The notes below the pieces were generated by a model. It worked only from the letters and a program-made list of their open reading frames with translations. It did no database searches and was not told where the DNA came from. A stretch of DNA of 11,074 nt, taken from NCBI GenBank assembly GCA_017514645.1, contig JAFWJP010000004.1:1-11074 (forward strand), given 5' to 3'. The DNA comes from Solobacterium sp. (GTDB lineage: Bacteria > Bacillota_I > Bacilli_A > Erysipelotrichales > Erysipelotrichaceae). This document shows positions 1-5,992 of this stretch, piece by piece. Every line of letters begins with the position of its first letter. The stretch's first letter is position 1. Both the position numbers and the translations under genes were made by a program.

Positions 1-411
1 ATCCGCGGTCTGACCCTGCCGGCCATTACCGTCGCCTTCGGGCAGATCCCGCCCCTGGTGCGGTCTCTGCGCGAACGGATCCTGGAAGTGCTGGAATCGG
101 ATTTTGTCGTTACGCTGAAGGCAGCGGGTGTATCGAAGCGGGTCATCCTGTTCCGGCACGTTCTGCGCAATGCTTTTGTACCATCGCTGATGCTGTTCAG
201 CGTCAACCTCTCCTACCTGATCGGCGGAACACTGGTGGTCGAACAGGTCTTCGCCGTCCGCGGTGTTGGAAAGCTCCTGTTCGAGGCAATCTCCAACCGC
301 GACTTTCCGCTCGTTCAGGCCATAGCGCTTTACTGCGCGGTCTTTGTCGTCGTGATCAGCCTGGTATCGGAACTGATCGCGCATAAAGCTGATCCGAGGA
401 TGAACAAATGA
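1..411 (+). CDS. PepT-family ABC importer permease, DppB/NikB type (5' end outside window)
   Basis: The reading frame is open from base 1, so the gene starts upstream. The 136 visible residues are the C-terminal part of an inner-membrane permease that would normally be about 310 residues. The EAA-type coupling loop that contacts an ATPase is visible as SDFVVTLKAAGVSKRVILF followed by RHVLRNAFVPS. Next come hydrophobic segments, a VFAVRGVGKLLFEAI stretch typical of DppB/OppB/NikB proteins, and a C-terminus ending ADPRMNK. A GTG at 58 lies inside the conserved domain and is not the real start. The TGA overlaps the ATG of the next permease (ATGA, 408-411), so the two are translationally coupled and form a heterodimeric channel. 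The substrate cannot be told: the compact ATPases downstream fit either a nickel/metallophore-type or a dipeptide-type system. Confidence 0.93.
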   Translation: MRGLTLPAITVAFGQIPPLVRSLRERILEVLESDFVVTLKAAGVSKRVILFRHVLRNAFVPSLMLFSVNLSYLIGGTLVVEQVFAVRGVGKLLFEAISNRDFPLVQAIALYCAVFVVVISLVSELIAHKADPRMNK

Positions 412-1229
412 AGAACAGCGACAGGAAAATGAAACCGTCGCTGAAGATCGGTCTCTTCCTGATGGGGATCCTGATCCTTCTGGCAATCACGGCACCGCTC
501 ATTGCGAAGTACGATCCGTATGCCCAGGATCTGCCTTCGGCGCTTCAGGCACCTTCGGCAGCCCATCCGTTCGGTACGGACCAGCTCGGAAGGGATATCC
601 TCAGCCGGGTGCTGTATGCCGCAAGAGTGGATCTTTCGATCATGGTGCTGGCGGAGATCGCGCCGTTTGTCATCGGTGTGCTGCTCGGCATGTGCGCGGG
701 GTATTTCGGGGGAAAGACCGACTGGATCATCTCCCTGGCCATCGATACGTTCATTGCGTTCCCGTACTATCTGCTGGTCATCGTCGTGGCCTTTGCGACA
801 GGTGCGGGTATCCGCGGCATCTTCATCACGTTCATGCTGGTGGGCTGGCTGCTGTATGCCAGAGTCGCCAAGGGCATGAGCGCGTCATTGCGCACGCAGG
901 AATGGGTGGATGCGGCACGGCTGCAGGGATTCTCCGACCTGCGCATCATCGTAAAGGAGATCCTGCCGAATGTTCTGCCGCAGGCGGTGGTCGTGCTTAT
1001 GACGGATATGGCAGGCCTTCTGGTCATGATCGTCACGCTCGGCTATCTCGGCATCGGGATCAGCGCGCCGACACCGGACTGGGGAACGATGATTGCGGAA
1101 GGACAGACGATGATGACCACGGCCTGGTGGATCTCGGTGATTCCGGGTGTGATGGTGGTGCTTACGGGCATTGCGCTGTCGTTTATCGGAGACGGTCTTG
1201 CGGACCTTTGGAGGGAAGATGGGTTCTGA
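408..1229 (+). CDS. PepT-family ABC importer permease, DppC/NikC type
   Basis: This 273-residue inner-membrane permease is the second channel subunit of the first importer. It has a basic N-terminus, a first membrane helix around residues 13-33, the family motif FGTDQLGRDILSR at 55-67, and further membrane helices. The EAA coupling loop lies around 166-191 (EWVDAARLQGF then ILPNVLP). The APTPDWGTMI motif is at 220-229 and the C-terminal FIGDGL at 259-264. The length matches NikC/DppC proteins. ATG at 408 is preferred over ATG 429 because it overlaps the previous stop and has CGAGGA at 395-400 at good spacing. The last 11 bases overlap the next ATPase gene. The C-terminal tail is unusual: after GDGLADLW it reads REDGF instead of the common DPR ending. 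Confidence 0.94.
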   Translation: MKNSDRKMKPSLKIGLFLMGILILLAITAPLIAKYDPYAQDLPSALQAPSAAHPFGTDQLGRDILSRVLYAARVDLSIMVLAEIAPFVIGVLLGMCAGYFGGKTDWIISLAIDTFIAFPYYLLVIVVAFATGAGIRGIFITFMLVGWLLYARVAKGMSASLRTQEWVDAARLQGFSDLRIIVKEILPNVLPQAVVVLMTDMAGLLVMIVTLGYLGIGISAPTPDWGTMIAEGQTMMTTAWWISVIPGVMVVLTGIALSFIGDGLADLWREDGF

Positions 1230-1959
1230 TCTGCTGACAATCAAACATCTGAATCTGTACAGCCGGGAAGGCAGTCATCTGGTCAAGGATGTTTCCCTGA
1301 GCATCGGGCATGGTGAGACGCTGGGGATCGTCGGGGAGTCCGGGTCGGGAAAGACCCTGACCCTGAAGGCAATCATCGGGCTTCTGCCGACCGGGATCCG
1401 GGAAACCTGCGAGGAAAAGAAGATCGAAGGGAAGTGCGCGATGATCTTCCAGAGCCCGCTGACGTCACTGGATCCGCTGTATCCGGTCTTCCGGCAGCTG
1501 GTGGATGTGGTGGAGTACCGTCAGGGTGTTTCCCGTCCGGAAGCACAGAAGATCGCGGAAGGCTGGCTGCAGAAGTTGTCCCTGCCGGAGGATCTGGCGG
1601 AAGAAGACCGTTATCCGGGAGAACTGTCGGGCGGACAGTGCCAGAGAGTGCTGATCGCACTGGCTCTGGCGACGAAACCGGATGTTCTGCTGTGCGATGA
1701 ACCGACGACAGCTCTGGATGTGACCGTACAGAAACAGGTCATCGATCTGCTGAAGGATCTGCAGAAGGAACTGGGTTTTGCGATGATCTTTGTGACCCAC
1801 AACCTGGCCGTTGCGTCGCAGCTGTGTGAACGTCTTGCGGTCATGCGGCACGGAGAGATCATTGAAGAAGGAAGAAAAGCGGATGTACTGAAGCATCCGG
1901 CGCATGCCTATACAAAGGAACTGGTGGATTCGGTCCTGAGCGTTCCGGAGGTGGACTGA
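1219..1959 (+). CDS. Compact ABC importer ATPase, NikD/DppD type
   Basis: This is a cytoplasmic ATPase of 246 residues that would power the first importer. Visible motifs are Walker A GESGSGKT (39-46), Q-loop Q78, signature LSGGQCQR (136-143), Walker B VLLCDE (156-161) followed by PTTALD, and switch His194. All catalytic positions are intact. The start is ATG 1219, with GGAGGG at 1210-1215 and 11 bases of overlap with the permease. An upstream in-frame start at 1171 would bury the N-terminus in the permease gene without a ribosome site. The protein is about 80 residues shorter than DppD/OppD: the stretch between Walker A and the Q-loop is compact, and the C-terminal cysteine-containing peptide-transporter domain is absent. 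This size is closer to NikD (about 254 residues). Nickel, metallophore or small-peptide uptake are all possible. Confidence 0.93.
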   Translation: MGSDLLTIKHLNLYSREGSHLVKDVSLSIGHGETLGIVGESGSGKTLTLKAIIGLLPTGIRETCEEKKIEGKCAMIFQSPLTSLDPLYPVFRQLVDVVEYRQGVSRPEAQKIAEGWLQKLSLPEDLAEEDRYPGELSGGQCQRVLIALALATKPDVLLCDEPTTALDVTVQKQVIDLLKDLQKELGFAMIFVTHNLAVASQLCERLAVMRHGEIIEEGRKADVLKHPAHAYTKELVDSVLSVPEVD

Positions 1960-1960
1960 A

Positions 1961-2710
1961 ATGGATCATATGCTGGAACTGCGGGATATCTGTGCGTATT
2001 ACGGGGACAAGCAGGTACTGTTTGATGTGGATCTTGTCATCGGGAAGCACCGGACGCTGGGACTGGTCGGTGAATCGGGATCCGGCAGGTCCACGCTTGC
2101 CCGGGTGGTCACCGGTCTTCTGAAGAAGAGCACCGGTACGGTCGTCTTTGACGGGGAAGTACAGGGTGCGAAGCGTTCGGCGGAATTCTACCGCCGGGTG
2201 CAGATGGTCTTCCAGAATCCGGACGCGTCCTTGAATCCGAAGCACCGGATCGGGACGATCCTGACGGACGGCATGGTCATCCAGGGAGTCTCCCGTGCGG
2301 ATGCCATGGTACGCTGCAGAGAGCTGATCACGCGGATGGACCTGCCGGAAGATACGCTGGAACGGTATCCGAGATCCTTCTCCGGCGGGCAGAAGCAGCG
2401 CATTGCGCTGGCACGGGCGCTGTGTACGGACCCGGATTTTGTGATCCTGGATGAGCCGACATCGGCTCTGGATGTGTCCGTACAGCGGAGGATGCTGGAT
2501 CTGATCAAGGAGATCCGGGAGGAGCGGGGACTGACGATCCTGTTCATTTCCCATGATCTGGGTGTGATCCGGGATATCTGCGATGATATTGCGGTACTGC
2601 GGCATGGTGTGCTGCAGGAGACGGGAGAGAGCGCAGCGTTCTTTGCGTCGCCGAAGACGGATTACGGCAGGGAACTGCTGAAGGCAGTACCGAGGATCGA
2701 ATACGAGTGA
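1961..2710 (+). CDS. Compact ABC importer ATPase, NikE/DppF type, with Arg in Walker A
   Basis: This 249-residue second ATPase of the first importer starts at ATG 1961, one base after the previous TGA, with GGAGGTGG at 1947-1954. The Q-loop (Q85), signature FSGGQKQR (140-147), Walker B VILDE (161-165) with PTSALD, and switch His198 are all present. The P-loop, however, reads GESGSGRST (37-45), with Arg43 (AGG at 2087-2089) where the family has an invariant phosphate-binding Lys. In ABC ATPases that change usually reduces or abolishes hydrolysis, so this subunit may be degenerate or inactive, or the base may be wrong. Like its partner, it lacks the C-terminal cysteine domain. It is the last gene of the operon and is followed directly by a terminator. 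Confidence 0.93.
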   Translation: MDHMLELRDICAYYGDKQVLFDVDLVIGKHRTLGLVGESGSGRSTLARVVTGLLKKSTGTVVFDGEVQGAKRSAEFYRRVQMVFQNPDASLNPKHRIGTILTDGMVIQGVSRADAMVRCRELITRMDLPEDTLERYPRSFSGGQKQRIALARALCTDPDFVILDEPTSALDVSVQRRMLDLIKEIREERGLTILFISHDLGVIRDICDDIAVLRHGVLQETGESAAFFASPKTDYGRELLKAVPRIEYE

Positions 2711-2745
2711 AAAAAGCGGCAGATGGGAGTCTGCCGCTTGTATTG
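2711..2745. terminator. Bidirectional intrinsic terminator between convergent genes
   Basis: A perfect 10-bp stem pairs AAGCGGCAGA (2714-2723) with TCTGCCGCTT (2730-2739) around a 6-base loop. On the plus strand it is followed by a T-rich stretch (GTATTGTTTT). On the minus strand it is followed by a run of U encoded by the A-tract at 2710-2715. It sits just after the stop of the plus-strand ATPase (2710) and 15 bases past the stop of the minus-strand amidohydrolase (2755), so it can serve both transcripts. Confidence 0.88.
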
Positions 2746-2754
2746 TTTTACGGG

Positions 2755-3921
2755 TTATTTCAGGAAGTCTGCTGCGTAGCGGACGAAGAATTCCACGATG
2801 GGGAGGAAGCCCTTCTCTTCGTAGAACAGCTTGGTGTTGTGCAGGTTGTGGGCGGCATCCGGACGATCGGAGGACGCACCGAAATTGAAGTAGCATCCAG
2901 GATAGGCCTGGGTGAAGTAGCCGAAGTCATCGGAACCCATGCCCGGGAATTCCGGACGTTCCACCTTCAGACCCATTTCCTCCATCAGGTGAACGACCTT
3001 TTCCGTGACTTCCGGGGTGTTTTCGACAGGTACGCAGCCGGCGATCATCTCGACCCTGGCTTCCGCACCGGAAGCGGAAGCGATGGCAGAAGCGATCTTC
3101 TGCATCTGTTCCAGGACTTCTTCCAGTTCTCCTTTGCGGAAGTAGCGGATATTGCCTTCCATGACGCATTCATCGGGAATGATGTTGTACGCGGTTCCGG
3201 AGTGGATCATGCAGGGACTGATGACCAGCGGCAGGAACGGTGCGTGGTAGTTGGAAGGGATGGACGTGATCTTCTGCAGGATCTCGGCAGCCGGACGGAT
3301 CGGGTCGATGGACAGATCGGGACGGGAACCGTGACCGCCGCGTCCGCGGACGGTGATGCGCCACTGGCAGTTGCCCGCGTTGGCCGGACCGGATGTCACA
3401 GAGGTCACGTAGGGATCCAGGGCAGGTGTCATATGGTTGGCAATGACTTCATCTACGCCGCCCTGACCGTTGAGGTATTCAATGATCTCCTGCGGTCCGC
3501 CGCCGCTGATCTCTTCTGCGACCTGGAAACAGAGGAACAGGGTTCCGGAGAGTTCATCCTTCATCTCCGTGAAGCACTTTGCGGCTGCGAGCAGGGTCGC
3601 GGCATGGACATCATGTCCGCAGGCGTGCATCACGCCCGGTACCACGGATTTGAATTCAGAATCGATCTCTTCCTGCATCGGCAGGGCGTCGATATCGGCG
3701 CGGATCGCCAGACGCTTTCCGGGTTTTCCGAAATCCGTGCGTCCGACAACGTTGCGGTGTCCGACAACTTCAAACGGAATGCCCATTTCCTTCAGTTCTT
3801 CCTGGATCCGGGCAGATGTCTGTTCCTCCTGCAGGGAGAGTTCCGGATGCATGTGAAAGTGCCTGCGGATTGCAATCATATAGTCTTCGTATTTCCTGGC
3901 TAGTTCATGAATGTCAGTCAT
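2755..3921 (-). CDS. M20D-family metal-dependent amidohydrolase
   Basis: This 388-residue cytoplasmic enzyme belongs to the M20D peptidase/amidohydrolase group (HipO, N-acyl-L-amino-acid amidohydrolase, IAA-amino-acid hydrolase relatives). It is expected to hydrolyse an N-acyl or amide bond using a two-metal centre. The likely metal and catalytic residues are HPELSLQEEQT (25-35), MHACGHD with Cys101 and His103 (98-104), the Glu136-Glu137 pair, His163, and His361 near the C-terminus. The dimerisation lid carries RGGHGSRPD (194-202). The sequence after the Glu pair reads ISGGG where many relatives have GGGGA, and GSDDFGYF (329-336) stands for the usual GSEDFSYF. The start is ATG 3921, with AAAGGAG at 3929-3935 seven bases upstream. 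It is convergent with importer 1 and divergent from importer 2, so its substrate may be an imported acylated amino acid or dipeptide. That link is inference. Confidence 0.93.
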   Translation of the reverse strand: MTDIHELARKYEDYMIAIRRHFHMHPELSLQEEQTSARIQEELKEMGIPFEVVGHRNVVGRTDFGKPGKRLAIRADIDALPMQEEIDSEFKSVVPGVMHACGHDVHAATLLAAAKCFTEMKDELSGTLFLCFQVAEEISGGGPQEIIEYLNGQGGVDEVIANHMTPALDPYVTSVTSGPANAGNCQWRITVRGRGGHGSRPDLSIDPIRPAAEILQKITSIPSNYHAPFLPLVISPCMIHSGTAYNIIPDECVMEGNIRYFRKGELEEVLEQMQKIASAIASASGAEARVEMIAGCVPVENTPEVTEKVVHLMEEMGLKVERPEFPGMGSDDFGYFTQAYPGCYFNFGASSDRPDAAHNLHNTKLFYEEKGFLPIVEFFVRYAADFLK

Positions 3922-3955
3922 AGCTGAACTCCTTTCATCTGTTTTTACTATAGCA

Positions 3956-3985
3956 CTTATACGGGCAGGGACGGGTCCTTGTAAT
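3956..3985 (-). promoter_or_regulatory. Candidate promoter of the amidohydrolase gene
   Basis: On the minus strand, ATTACA (3980-3985; 4/6 match to TTGACA) precedes TATAAG (3956-3961; 5/6 match to TATAAT) with an 18-base spacer. A second -10-like TATAGT lies at 3947-3952 but has no convincing -35. The site is 35 bases upstream of the start codon and leaves room for the AAAGGAG ribosome site. This is a weak call from consensus alone. Confidence 0.35.
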
Positions 3986-4038
3986 ACGTACACAGCATGT
4001 CCACGAGCTTTGCGGGGTTCCTGAGGTTTTGTTTTGCC

Positions 4039-4052
4039 TGAAAACGTTATCA
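4039..4052. promoter_or_regulatory. CcpA catabolite-responsive element (cre)
   Basis: TGAAAACGTTATCA matches the Bacillota cre consensus TGWAANCGNTNWCA at every position and is near-palindromic. It lies in the divergent intergenic region, 118 bases upstream of the amidohydrolase start and about 110 bases upstream of the -10 of the importer operon. CcpA bound here could act on either gene. An upstream position is the arrangement known for CcpA activation, while repression of the divergent gene is equally possible. The match is seen directly; the regulatory effect is inferred. Confidence 0.75.
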
Positions 4053-4079
4053 TGATTGTGCAGCATAATCAGAACACAT

Positions 4080-4094
4080 AATTTTCAGAAAATT
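4080..4094. promoter_or_regulatory. CodY-binding box
   Basis: AATTTTCAGAAAATT matches the CodY consensus AATTTTCWGAAAATT at all 15 positions and is palindromic around its centre. CodY is the branched-chain amino acid and GTP sensor of Bacillota, and it commonly represses peptide and amino-acid uptake genes in rich medium, which fits the oligopeptide importer that follows. The box ends 38 bases before the nearer candidate -35 of that operon. Partial similarity continues into 4091-4105 (AATTTTCATAATTCC), which could be a weak overlapping second motif. Confidence 0.8.
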
Positions 4095-4132
4095 TTCATA
4101 ATTCCTTTGGAAAAATGCAAAAACAGTCATTT

Positions 4133-4166
4133 TTGGAATGTACATTTCTGATCTCAATAATATAAT
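4133..4166 (+). promoter_or_regulatory. Sigma-A-like promoter of the oligopeptide importer operon
   Basis: Two overlapping readings fit. TTGGAA (4133-4138) with a 17-base spacer precedes AATAAT (4156-4161). TGTACA (4139-4144) with a 16-base spacer precedes TATAAT (4161-4166), an exact -10. The surrounding DNA is AT-rich, unlike the genes. Transcription would start near 4173, leaving a leader of about 47 bases before the binding-protein gene. The leader can fold imperfectly (GAGGAC at 4180-4185 with GTCC and CTC at 4194-4200). Confidence 0.6.
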
Positions 4167-4219
4167 TAGTTCATTAGCGGAGGACGTTTTTATGTCCCTC
4201 GTTAAGAGAGGAGAAAGAA

Positions 4220-5539
4220 ATGAACAAGAAACTTTTCAAAACTGCTTTGAGTTCACTCCTCGCTGTTGCTGTACTGGCCGGATGCTCCGGTTCTACAGAC
4301 GGCGGTAGTGAGGGTGAAGGAGAAGGTACAGCGGCAGGAAGTCAGATTCTGAAGTTCGGTACAAGCGGATATGAAGGTGTCTTCAACCCGATCCTGTCCG
4401 ACAACGTATATGACTCCTATGTCAGCGCGCTGATCTTCGATGGTCTGCTGGATGTCAACAGCGAGGGTGAGTATGTACCTGAGCTGGCAGCTGAAATGCC
4501 GACACTTGACGACGAGACAAAGACAGTCTACACATTCACACTGCGTGACGGTCTGACATTCTCTGACGGTACACCTCTGACAGCGAACGATGTTGCGTAT
4601 ACATACAACACGATCGCTGAACCGGACTATGCCGGTCCTCGTACGAACGTTGCGGCTGCGATCGCGGACATCAATGTCATCGATGACAAGACAATTGCCT
4701 TCACAATGACAGATCCGTCTCCGGCAAACCTGCAGCAGTTCACATACGGTATCATCAGTGAGACACACTATGCTCACGACAGCTTCGAAGCTCTGACAGC
4801 GAAGAACGACACACCGGTAGGCTGCGGTCAGTTCACACTGAAGGGCTGGAAGGCGAAGGAGTATGTCAGCCTGGTACCGAACCCGAATTACTGGGATACA
4901 GAGAACATTCCTTCCATCGAGGAATTCCAGATGGTTGAAGTTTCCGAAGATATGCTGCTGGGCGCTATGCAGACAGGTCAGATCGACTTCTGCCAGCCGG
5001 CTGCCAAGCTCGAGAACGTAGAAGGTATCGAAGCGCTGGACAACGCTCACCTGGTCAGCTACCTGGCGAACGGCTACACATTCATGTGCTTCAACACAAC
5101 ACGTCCGACACTGGAGCAGATCGAAGTACGTCAGGCTCTGCTGTACGGTCTTGACCGCAGAAGCTTCCTGATGAACGAGTATGGTTCCCTGGATCTGGTA
5201 TCCCTGGGTATGGCTCCGATCTCCAAGACAAGCTGGGCTTATCCTGGTGACGAAGTGTTGAACGCTTATGAATTTGATCTTGACAAGGCTAACCAGATGC
5301 TCGATGAGGCTGGCTGGACAGAGAGAGATACAGACGGTGTCCGTATGAAGGACGGTGTCCGTATGGATCTGCACTGGCTGGTTTACACAGAGGCTTCCTG
5401 GCCGGGAACACTGAGCTCCATGGCTTATGACTCCTGGAAGAAGCTGGGTGTCAACCTGATCATCGACCAGATGGACTTCAACACAGTTGCCCACGAGACA
5501 ATGGATGCTGAGCCGGGCAAGAAGAACTTCGATATCTAA
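4220..5539 (+). CDS. Open N-terminal portion of the binding lipoprotein (439 residues)
   Basis: This is the part translated before the premature stop. It begins with a lipoprotein signal peptide: basic MNKK, a hydrophobic core, and lipobox LAGC with the acylated Cys22. A Ser/Gly/Glu-rich linker follows. From about residue 44 comes the SBP_bac_5 fold, with the signature around 104-130 (TFTLRDGLTFSDGTPLTANDV) and PNPNYW further on. The product would be anchored outside the membrane and capture peptides for the permeases. The start has AGGAG at 4209-4213, six bases away. Thr is coded almost only by ACA and Arg mostly by CGT, the strong bias expected of a very highly expressed gene. A short in-gene tandem duplication (5333-5350 and 5351-5368, 16 of 18 bases alike) encodes DGVRMK then DGVRMD. 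Confidence 0.85.
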   Translation: MNKKLFKTALSSLLAVAVLAGCSGSTDGGSEGEGEGTAAGSQILKFGTSGYEGVFNPILSDNVYDSYVSALIFDGLLDVNSEGEYVPELAAEMPTLDDETKTVYTFTLRDGLTFSDGTPLTANDVAYTYNTIAEPDYAGPRTNVAAAIADINVIDDKTIAFTMTDPSPANLQQFTYGIISETHYAHDSFEALTAKNDTPVGCGQFTLKGWKAKEYVSLVPNPNYWDTENIPSIEEFQMVEVSEDMLLGAMQTGQIDFCQPAAKLENVEGIEALDNAHLVSYLANGYTFMCFNTTRPTLEQIEVRQALLYGLDRRSFLMNEYGSLDLVSLGMAPISKTSWAYPGDEVLNAYEFDLDKANQMLDEAGWTERDTDGVRMKDGVRMDLHWLVYTEASWPGTLSSMAYDSWKKLGVNLIIDQMDFNTVAHETMDAEPGKKNFDI

Positions 5540-5866
5540 ACGATGGGCTTCTCCCTCAGCCTTGACCCGGATCCTACAGGCGGACTGTTCGACGCTGATG
5601 CTTATTCCGCAGGCGGCTTCAACGCTTCCGGTTGGAGAGATGAGCGTTCCCAGGAACTCCTGAAGGCTGGTCTGACTGAGTTCGATCAGGACAAGAGAGC
5701 TGAAATCTACAAAGAGTGGGCGATCATCCAGAACGAGCAGGTTCCGACAGCGATCGTTGCTTACCGTTCCGAGATCTGGGCTGTAAACAACAGAGTCCAT
5801 GGTCTGGATGACATCGGTGTCTACACAGACTTCACAGAGCTGCTTGGCAAGGTCACACTTGACTAA
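4220..5866 (+). pseudogene. Oligopeptide-binding lipoprotein (SBP_bac_5, OppA/DppA-like) interrupted by an in-frame TAA
   Basis: Reading one frame from ATG 4220 to TAA 5864-5866 gives 549 codons (548 residues if the internal stop is ignored), the usual length for this family. TAA at 5537-5539 interrupts the frame at codon 440 without any frame change. The sequence reads KKNFDI, stop, then TMGFSLSLDPDPTGGLFDAD. Relatives carry Tyr at that place, so TAC or TAT has become TAA, a one-base difference. The downstream 109 codons keep full family similarity, including FNASGW, AEIYKEW and PTAIVAYRSEIW. That pattern means either a very recent nonsense mutation or a sequencing error. ATG 5543 just after the stop has no ribosome site. 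If the stop is real, the binding protein loses its C-terminal lobe elements and importer 2 would lack its ligand receptor. Confidence 0.8.
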
Positions 5867-5897
5867 GTAACAGATCTTACATAAGATCATTCATCAG

Positions 5898-5939
5898 ATC
5901 GGTAGCGCTGTTTCCGCCAAAAGAACCGGTGCTACCGAT
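5898..5939 (+). promoter_or_regulatory. Intercistronic stem-loop between binding-protein and permease genes
   Basis: ATCGGTAGC (5898-5906) pairs perfectly with GCTACCGAT (5931-5939) over nine base pairs, with a 24-base loop. The sequence after it (TCTGTCGCTTT) is only moderately T-rich, so it is a poor full terminator. A structure like this after a binding-protein gene commonly protects the 3' end of the abundant upstream mRNA or lets only part of transcription continue into the permease genes. A smaller inverted repeat, GATCTTA/TAAGATC (5873-5879 and 5882-5888), lies just after the stop codon. The 126-base gap shows no clear second promoter. Confidence 0.55.
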
Positions 5940-5992
5940 TCTGTCGCTTTAAACTCTGAGTACAGAGAAATTTACTGAAGGGAGGAAGTTCT

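Noticed and set aside
2707..3903. Plus-strand open frame of 398 codons opposite the amidohydrolase
   Set aside because: The minus strand carries a clear M20D enzyme with its own ribosome site and terminator. The plus-strand frame would run through that terminator and has low-complexity composition.
3922..4053. N-terminal extension of the amidohydrolase by 44 residues
   Set aside because: ATG 3921 has AAAGGAG at proper spacing and gives the family N-terminus. The extension would cover the cre site and candidate promoter, and its sequence has no domain character.
4106..4138. Repeated TTTGGAA and inverted AAAAATG/CATTTTT near the promoter
   Set aside because: The repeats are short and AT-rich, with no match to a known operator. 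They could be chance in this low-complexity stretch.
5333..5368. Tandem 18-base duplication in the binding-protein gene
   Set aside because: It is short, in frame, imperfect (16 of 18), and lies in a region where relatives also have Asp/Gly-rich repeats such as DxDGDG. It is probably ordinary protein sequence.
5543..5866. Separate 107-residue gene after the internal stop
   Set aside because: It is the same frame and the natural continuation of the binding protein. The ATG has no ribosome site, and the sequence is the C-terminal portion of the SBP_bac_5 family.
4253..5890. Minus-strand open frame of 545 codons opposite the binding-protein gene
   Set aside because: It is a shadow created by the strong codon bias of the sense gene (few TTA, CTA or TCA in the relevant phase). 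It has a Cys/Arg/Val-rich composition, no ribosome site and no family features.
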